DNA of 15,595 nt, from positions 1 through 15,595 of the forward strand of contig JBBHKE010003387.1 of assembly GCA_037447655.1 (NCBI GenBank), written 5' to 3'. The DNA comes from Zygnema cylindricum (Eukaryota; Streptophyta; Zygnematophyceae; Zygnematales; Zygnemataceae). Position 1 is the stretch's first letter. Each line of letters begins with the position of its first letter. The translations under genes and the position numbers were made by a program. Of this stretch, positions 9,770 through 15,595 are shown in pieces. A model generated the notes under the pieces. The model did not search any database. It was not told the DNA's origin and worked only from the letters and a program-made list of their open reading frames with translations.

Positions 9770-10613
9770 AGAGATGGTCTTTCAAAAAACCCCTGGAGAG
9801 CTTTGAGAAAGAAATGAACAGACAGTTTCTACTGCAGAGAGTTTTGGTAGCTCTCTACTGCAGCAGTTTAGTGTAGCTGCAAGAATCTTGGAAGAAGAAT
9901 TCATCCTTTACCGGTATCGCTGAAAGTGTTTTGGATTTTAGTCCAGGTGGATAGAGTACAGATATGATATTTCGGATAGGTGCATTTCTATAGGCGTGAA
10001 ATCTTGTCCTGTCCCGTTTAAAGTTTAAATGTTTAATCATGTGAATCGGAAGTACTGTACCGTACCGTAGTTTGAGTGGAATCACAAAGTACAGAAGCAA
10101 AAGATCGCTTCTATGTTGTTATAGGGATCTGTAAATAGACTGGATGAGATATTAAATTAGACGTTTATTTTGGTGGTACATAGCTATGGACGCAAGATAG
10201 AATTGGCATTAGAATTTCTAACTAGAGTAGAAGGATTTTACAAGAGTGGACAAAGCAATTTGGGTTCACCTAGAAAAAGATCTTAGAAAAACAAACCGTA
10301 AGTGAAATGCTGTGGTGTTTTAATTGAAAACATAATGCCGTACCAATGTTTGCGCGCCATCTGTCTTTCGGCATGCATTCACAATTTGGTCTTCAAGTGA
10401 CGTCGACAGTGTCGATCGTACGGACCTTTAAGGGTTGGAGCCCATTGAGTATGATTCTCAGATAAGGGTATATATAAGGGTACGTCCCTATGTATTAAAG
10501 TATCTACTTTTCTCTGTCTTTTTGCCCTAAAATTCAGGGAAACTTTGACAAAAACTTTAGCCGTACGAAAAAGGCATTTTTACCAAAGTAAAGTAAACGT
10601 CAATTCATACTTT
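9770..10613. promoter_or_regulatory. 5' flank of HCF101, presumed promoter region
   Basis: About 0.85 kb between the HCF101 start codon and the tandem repeat array. The 5' UTR and promoter of the minus-strand gene should lie here, but I find no clear minus-strand TATA box. A short direct repeat TCTACTGCAG occurs at 9828-9837 and 9853-9862, the copies flanking AGAG/CTCT hairpin arms. GTGACGTCGACAGTGTC at 10397-10413 recurs with one change at 12809-12825; it contains the ACGT core bound by plant bZIP factors, but function is not shown. No coding region was recognised. Confidence 0.35.
10467..10477 (+). promoter_or_regulatory. Isolated TATA-like site, plus strand
   Basis: GGGTATATATAAGGG around 10467-10482 is a good TATA-box match pointing right, away from HCF101. 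About 30 bp downstream is ATTAAAGTATC and then a pyrimidine-rich stretch with CTCTGTCTTTTTGCCC, which could be an initiation region. No gene follows: the next open frame (10545-10796) runs into the tandem repeats and resembles nothing I know. It could be a remnant LTR or repeat promoter, or chance. Confidence 0.25.
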
Positions 10614-12377
10614 GGATGTATGGCATGTTTGTCGTCATGTGAACGCATTTTGGCGTTTTCTCCTTTTCGACCCCCGGGCAAGAGAATCCAGCCCAAAAAA
10701 AAACTTCATCCAAAATCACCTCGAGGGGGTGATTTTAGTTCAAGCACAGCGCGAATCGTAATTAGAGTAATGAAAAAATTAGAGTACAAAAACTAAAAAA
10801 AGAATTAGAGTAATTAACGTTAATTTATGTGATAGAGCTGTTTCAACTATAAAGTTTACTCTAATTTATTTAAGTACTCTAATTTGGCACGCTAATATCC
10901 TCTACTGTAAATAAGGTATTCGTACAGAATTTGGCAAAACTTACAGTTTATCGTCACTATGACGTTTGCACTACGCTGTATGTTAAAACGCAGTTACATG
11001 ATAACGGCCTGTATTAAATCATTATTTGTACTTTTTTCCTTAATAAAGTACAATTTTGCACGGTCGGAGGTTGTCCGTACCCCACACTATTTAAAACGAA
11101 CCTATATTTGAATTAAAAACGCTAATTAAACTTTACCTTAAATAGAACAATGAAAAAATTATAATCATTTACTCTATTTCATGTGATAGAGTCGAAATTA
11201 GAGGATGTACGGCATGTTTGTCGTCATGTGAACGCATTTTGGCGTTTTCTCCTTTTCGACCCCCGGGCAAGAGAATCCAGCCCAAAAAAAAACTTCATCC
11301 AAAATCACCTCGAGGGGGTGATTTCAGTTCAAGCACAGCGCGAATCATAATTAGAGTAATGAAAAAATTAGAGTACAAAAACTAAAAAAAGAATTAGAGT
11401 AATTAACGTTAATTTATGTGATAGAGCTGTTTCAACTATAAAGTTTACTCTAATTTATTTAAGTACTCTAATTTGGCACGCTAATATCCTCTACTGTAAA
11501 TAAGGTATTCGTACAGAATTTGGCAAAACTTACAGTTTATCGTCACTATGACGTTTGCACTACGCTGTATGTTAAAACGCAGTTACATGATAACGGCCTG
11601 TATTAAATCATTATTTGTATTTTTTTCCTTAATAAAGTACAATTTTGCACGGTCGGAGGTTGTCCGTACCCCACACTATTTAAAACGAACCTATATTTGA
11701 ATTAAAAACGCTAATTAAACTTTACCTTAAATAGAACAATGAAAAAATTATAATCATTTACTCTATTTCATGTGATAGAGTCGAAATTAGAGGATGTACG
11801 ACATGTTTGTCGTCATGTGAACGCATTTTGGCGTTTTCTCCTTTTCGACCCCCGGGCAAGAGAATCCAGCCCAAAAAAAAACTTCATCCAAAATCACCTC
11901 GAGGGGGTGATTTCAGTTCAAGCACAGCGCGAATCGTAATTAGAGTAATGAAAAAATTAGAGTACAAAAACTAAAAAAAGAATTAGAGTAATTAACGTTA
12001 ATTTATGTGATAGAGCTGTTTCAACTATAAAGTTTACTCTAATTTATTTAAGTACTCTAATTTGGCACGCTAATATCCTCTACTGTAAATAAGGTATTCG
12101 TACAGAATTTGGCAAAACTTACAGTTTATCGTCACTATGACGTTTGCACTACGCTGTATGTTAAAACGCAGTTACATGATAACGGCCTGTATTAAATCAT
12201 TATTTGTACTTTTTTCCTTAATAAAGTACAATTTTGCACGGTTGGAGGTTGTCCGTACCCCACACTATTTAAAACGAACCTATATTTGAATTAAAAACGC
12301 TAATTAAACTTTACCTTAAATAGAACAATGAAAAAATTATAATCATTTACTCTATTTCATGTGATAGAGTCGAAATT
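10614..12377. repeat. Three-copy tandem array of a 589-bp unit
   Basis: Units begin GGATGTA at 10614, 11203 and 11792, a constant period of 589 bp; the third breaks off after CGAAATT at about 12377. By eye the copies differ at only six sites, for example T/C at 10621, G/A at 11801 in copy 3, and T/C at 10735. Each unit has two parts. The first is a 131-bp block with GACCCCCGGGCAAG and an AAAATCACC-loop-GGTGATTTT hairpin. The second is the left part of an element starting CACAGCGCGAATCGTAATTA. Near-identity implies recent amplification or continuing homogenisation. There is no coding capacity. Confidence 0.95.
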
Positions 12378-12381
12378 TCGA

Positions 12382-12426
12382 GCCACCGTATTAGAGTAAT
12401 TTACTCTAATTACGATTCGCGGTGTA
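12382..12426. repeat. Right terminal repeat of the element caught in the tandem array
   Basis: The array is followed by TTAGAGTAATTTACTC and then TAATTACGATTCGCGGTGTA ending at 12426. Its reverse complement, TACACCGCGAATCGTAATTA, matches the start of the element part of every tandem unit (CACAGCGCGAATCGTAATTA at 10745-10764) with three changes at the outer end. It also resembles the TACACCGTGAATCG ends near 13501 and 15289. I read it as the right inverted repeat of the element whose left and central part was amplified. No matching target duplication was found (flanks AGTTCAAG and CCGCCCAA). Confidence 0.7.
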
Positions 12427-13492
12427 CCGCCCAAACAGCGAATGAAAAATGACCCACGCACGCGCCACAAGAGTGTGAAAATTTTAGGACGAGGGAGAGT
12501 CCTCGCTATTTTTCTCCGTGCCCGTCACGCGCATGTACGAAAAAAATCTGCAGGGGTATCGGACCTCCACTTTCATTCATGGGGTCCTTTGCAAATTTTT
12601 GCGCCGTCGTCGCCTCTCCCCTCTCCCTCTCACACCATCGCTATAATCTCACAGCTTTTAGAATGAGAGACGACAATATTGGTATAAAATGAAAAATATT
12701 ATATAAATATTATTTTGACAATTTCTAGGTTTTTTTTTAATGGCAAGTCGAGCGAAAAAAATAGAAAAAACGAAATCGGAAAACCATGGCAAAAAGTTGT
12801 TAAATTAGTGACGTCGACATTGTCACAAGTGAGCGTGACGTCACAATATCACCAAATTTTGTACGGGTGAGTACAAGATTTTGTATTAAACTTTAATACA
12901 AAATTTTGTGCTCACCCGTACCATGTCGTACTATATTTTCGTGAGTTTATTGAAAACAACATTACAGAAAACACGATTACGATTCTCCAATTATCTAGGA
13001 GAAGACGTCGACCGTCCGATTAAATTTTGGTCTTCATCTGCGAAGCAATGGCTCCATACGCCTCTATATTGGTGAACCCATACATAACTAGTCAATTCGC
13101 TACACCTAGAAGATAGACACGTGCGTCGATGAAAAATGAAAATTTTCACACGCCCCCAAAGTCACGTGCCTTCGGAAAAATTGACCGTAAAACCTTTGTC
13201 GAAAAAAAATACGGTTTTTTCCTGAAAGTCAACAGAGTGCAAGAGATCTTTGAAGTACATTGACGTGGTACACTTGCAAATTACACATACGAAATACGCA
13301 AGTACGAATTTGCATACGAAAATGGTCGGTTTCCAAATCTTTGCGATTTTTTAGATTTGATTGTCAACTTACGTGGAGCCATTCAAATTGGAACACGTAT
13401 GTAAAAACTTATTTACATACGATACGCGATGTAACCGAGGCCTCTGTAATACATAAATTTTGTTGTCCGTATTATTAGAAAGACCTCCTTAT
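12427..13492. other. Intergenic stretch, no gene recognised
   Basis: About 1 kb between the array and the nested cluster. Open frames at 12442-12666 and 13260-13478 are short and resemble no family I know. Structural features are a CGAGG/CCTCG hairpin near 12490-12506, TGACGTCA at 12837-12844, and the long hairpin at 12861-12921. The 8 bases GTAACCAT just after the segment (13493-13500) are the left target duplication of the next element. Confidence 0.5.
12861..12921. repeat. 61-bp near-perfect hairpin
   Basis: Two 30-bp arms (12861-12890 and 12892-12921) are reverse complements with two mismatches and a single central base. The outer part is GTACGGGTGAG and the inner part is ATTTTGTATTAAA. 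Neither arm has the ACACCG-type ends of the neighbouring elements. It could be a minimal foldback element, a cruciform-forming site, or the stem of a small-RNA precursor. Nothing in the flanks decides among these. Confidence 0.8.
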
Positions 13493-14023
13493 GTAACCAT
13501 TACACCGTGAATCGCTATTAGCGTAATGAAATAGATAGCGTAATAAAACAATTAGCGTTATTTACGCTATTTGGGAATGTCGTTTTTTTTTTAAATAATT
13601 TTTATTCTAATTTTTGGTATACTCTAATTTGTAAACTGCTTTGCAAAAATTTTCGGTGCAAAATATATCCACACTAAAACATGTGCATTTACGAAATTGT
13701 TCAAATCGTACGCCGTCGCGTTTTTTTGACATCCGCGAATGCCCGAAAATATTTACGCAATTGCATGTTAGCGCGACTACGGGACAGCGTGAATATTTTT
13801 TCTGTACTTTTCTACTTGAAAAAGTACAAAAAAGTACGGCTCTGACAGACCGTACACCACACTATTTATAATGGCACTATATTAAAGTCATGAATCCTAT
13901 TTAATGGGCCACCTCAAATAACGTGTAGAAACATTTAGAATGTTTAATTCTATTTGAGAATTTGCCGAAAAAAACAGGGTACCTCAATTAGCGTCCAACT
14001 CGCTAATAGCGATTCACGGTGTA

Positions 14024-14332
14024 GTGTTGGGTATCGGGTAGTTTCATATCGCGATAATATCGATATTCGATATATCGAATATCGATCGAGCAAAGTCCTC
14101 GATATATCATACCGCGGCCAACTTAAATTACCGTACATGTACCGCACGCAAAATCGTACGCCCCCCCCCCCCCCCCCCTGGGTTCCCCCCCCAAGGGGGG
14201 GGGGGGGGGGCTTTTTGAAAAAAAAAATGCGGATATTTAGCTTCTCCGTACATGGTCTCGATTTATCGATTATCGGGTACCTAAAATTCGATATATATCG
14301 AATATCGGCAATAGGTCATTGATACCCAACAC
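14024..14332. mobile_element. 309-bp element inserted at a TA inside the composite
   Basis: It begins GTGTTGGGTATC and ends GATACCCAACAC, a perfect 12-bp inverted repeat, with TA on both sides (14022-14023 and 14333-14334). The interior is full of ATCGATAT-type palindromes and includes the C/G homopolymer pair. TA flanks suggest a Tc1/mariner-like target preference. Removing the insert and one TA restores a perfect palindrome CACGGTG-TA-CACCGTG. The window start (1-58) seems to be the end of a relative. Confidence 0.75.
14161..14210. repeat. C18 ... C8 ... G16 homopolymer hairpin
   Basis: An uninterrupted run of 18 C (14161-14178) is followed by TGGGTT, 8 C, AA and then 16 G (14195-14210). 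The C and G runs can pair into a pure G-C stem, and each strand can form G-quadruplex or i-motif structures. Run lengths of this kind are often miscounted by sequencers, so the exact numbers are unsure. Confidence 0.9.
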
Positions 14333-14535
14333 TACACCGTGAATCGTTATCGGCCTTATGTACGCTATATCGGCACCCCAAAATTTTGACATTGATACCT
14401 TAAATATAATACATTACGCTATTTAAGGACGTGGACCATAATCTGCCACGTCTTCTGGCACTAAATTAGAATGAACGACGCTAATTTTTTCTTTACACTA
14501 ATAATTTCTATACGCTAATAACGATTCAAGGTGTA

Positions 14536-14776
14536 GTAACCATGCCCTTACCCCCAAAATTTAAATCTAAACGCGAAATGTAAAATAGTGTTGCTTGATT
14601 TGGTCGCCCGTGACGACGCATTATTTTCTTTGTTTAGTATCATCGTTGTTTTTACGCGGCTTCGTTTTCACTTTTCACATCGTGTACGAAGTTTATTTCG
14701 TTTCGTGCGAGTAAATTAATCGGTTTATCCGTATCACGCCGTCCATTAATTTGCGACTAGGTTCAACACTTCAACG
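14536..14776. other. Spacer with similarity to the 63-558 element interior
   Basis: No gene. A 21-bp stretch at 14689-14709 is the exact reverse complement of 343-363 in the interior repeat of the first element. Around it lie further look-alikes such as GTGACGACGC near 14609, close to the CGTCGTCACGCG hairpin word. This may be a decayed, inverted fragment of that element. The right edge is a palindrome, CAACACTTCAA at 14764-14774 and TTGAAGTGTTG at 14783-14793, around CGTACACC. Confidence 0.4.
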
Positions 14777-15289
14777 TACACCTTGAAGTGTTGGTTGCTA
14801 ATTGAGGTACCCTGTTTTTTTGGGCAAATTCTCAAATAGAATTAGACATTCTAAATGTTCCTACACGTTATTTGAGGTGTTCCATAAAATAGGATTCATG
14901 ACTCTAATATAGTTCCATTGTAAATAGTCTGGTGTACGGTCTGTCAGAGACGTACTTTTTTTGTACTTTTTCAAGTAGAAAAGTACAGAAAAGATATTCA
15001 CGCTGTCAAGGAGTCGCGCTAACATGTAATTGCGTAAATATTTTCGGGCATTCGCGGATGTAAAAAAAACGCGACGGCGTACGATTTGAACAATTTCGTA
15101 CATGCACATATTTTAGTGTGCAGATATTCTGCACCGAAATTTTTTACAAAGCAGTTTACAAATTAGAGTATACGAAAAATTAGAATAAAAATGATTTACA
15201 ATAAAAACGACATTCCCAATTAGCATAAAAAACGCTAATTGTTTCATTACGCTATTTATTTCATTACGCTAATAGCGATTCACGGTGTA
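14777..15289. mobile_element. Inverted second copy of the 13501-type element
   Basis: Read on the minus strand from 15289 it starts TACACCGTGAATCGCTATTA and follows 13501-13992 base for base to about 14798, roughly 490 bp at a little over 90% identity, with only small indels. The inner end then differs: it closes TTCAAGGTGTA at 14777 instead of ATTCACGGTGTA. No 8-bp target duplication is visible (CTTCAACG left, GCGCTTCG right), so one end may have been rearranged. Together with 13501-13992 it makes a large inverted repeat with a loop of about 805 bp. Confidence 0.8.
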
Positions 15290-15595
15290 GCGCTTCGCGA
15301 TATAGTACATTATAAACTTCACAGTGTTAGCACAGACGGATAAAAAGTACAAACCAAGATGCCGTACACACTCAGTTCATGCACGCGACGACCCGGACAA
15401 GCTGCGTTCACTTCCTGTACGAGTACGGACATATTTTGCCGCACCGGAATCAGGTGCATTGCAACTAATCACCACGTGGGCATCATCGCACCGTCCATAT
15501 TCCGAACAGAATCGGTGCAAGCGAACAGATACCGTGACATATGTCGCATCAGTTCGAAGCCTCGGGAAGGTCGCGCCACATTTGGGCGAACCGGT
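15290..15595 (+). other. GC-richer window end with an open frame at 15359-15595, unidentified
   Basis: From the ATG at 15359 a plus-strand frame of 79 codons (MPYTLSSCTRRPGQ...) stays open to the last base. On the minus strand a second frame enters from the window edge and stays open to a TGA near 15388-15390. The stretch is visibly richer in G and C than the rest of the window, which makes open frames likelier by chance. I recognise neither translation. It may be the start or end of a gene outside the window, or another repeat. Confidence 0.25.

Larger units (their letters stand above)
13493..14543. mobile_element. Composite non-autonomous DNA element with 8-bp target duplication
   Basis: The element body is 13501-14535, flanked on both sides by GTAACCAT (13493-13500 and 14536-14543). 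It starts TACACCGTGAATCGCTATTA and ends with the complementary style CGATTCAAGGTGTA. An 8-bp duplication is typical of hAT elements and is also made by P elements. Internally the body is two units. The first (13501-14023) is bounded by TACACCGTGAATCG and CGATTCACGGTGTA. The second (14333-14535) starts TACACCGTGAATCG. They meet head to head and are separated by the inserted element 14024-14332. There is no transposase frame. The open frame at 13641-13871 has no recognisable similarity. Confidence 0.8.

Noticed and set aside
10310-10560. Solo LTR of a retrotransposon, suggested by the TATA-like site and ATTAAA
   Set aside because: I find no matching TG...CA boundaries with a 4-6-bp duplication, no primer-binding site after it, and no second copy in the window.
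10614-12377. CRISPR-like or coding tandem repeat
   Set aside because: The unit is 589 bp with no unique spacers, and the frames inside are short and closed by stops in every copy.
14022-14334. CACTA (En/Spm) element, because TAGTG and CACTA occur at the borders
   Set aside because: CACTA elements begin with CACTA and end with TAGTG; here the order is reversed. There is also no 3-bp target duplication, while TA flanks fit better.

Overview
This is nuclear DNA from a photosynthetic eukaryote. It is AT-rich and holds one recognisable gene, split by twelve introns, inside a repeat-rich landscape. The gene is on the minus strand (9769 to 2700) and encodes HCF101, the chloroplast Mrp/NBP35-type P-loop ATPase that carries [4Fe-4S] clusters to photosystem I and related stromal targets. 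I joined thirteen exons by splice sites and reading phase. They total 1746 nt, or 581 codons plus stop, with no phase conflict. The predicted N-terminus looks like a simple transit peptide with no signal peptide in front, which suggests a primary plastid. The core is very close to the land-plant protein as I remember it, so a streptophyte or other green alga is my best guess. The species cannot be fixed from this window.

Layout. 1-58: the cut end of an ATCG-rich repeat. 63-558: a MITE-like element with perfect 45-bp terminal inverted repeats and a duplicated interior. 559-2699: no recognisable gene. 2700-9769: HCF101. Intron 2 looks like a GC-AG intron, intron 8 is a purine/pyrimidine strand-asymmetric tract without in-frame stops, and intron 9 carries a 19-bp minisatellite. 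9770-10613: 5' flank of HCF101 with an isolated plus-strand TATA-like site. 10614-12377: three nearly identical 589-bp tandem repeats, followed by a terminal repeat ending at 12426. 12427-13492: no gene, but a strong 61-bp hairpin. 13493-15289: a nested cluster of non-autonomous DNA elements. It has a composite flanked by an 8-bp target duplication, a second element inserted at the TA in the middle of a palindrome, a C18/G16 homopolymer pair, and an inverted second copy of the first arm about 0.8 kb away. 15290-15595: a more GC-rich end with a reading frame open to the window edge that I do not recognise.

The unexpected content is in the repeats. The elements at 63-558, 10614-12426 and 13501-15289 look different overall but share CACGGTGT/ACACCG(C/T)GAATCG-type ends and an internal CCACACTATTTA core. 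They may be members of one expanded non-autonomous transposon superfamily. No transposase was found in the window. All family assignments are from memory and by eye; no search was run.
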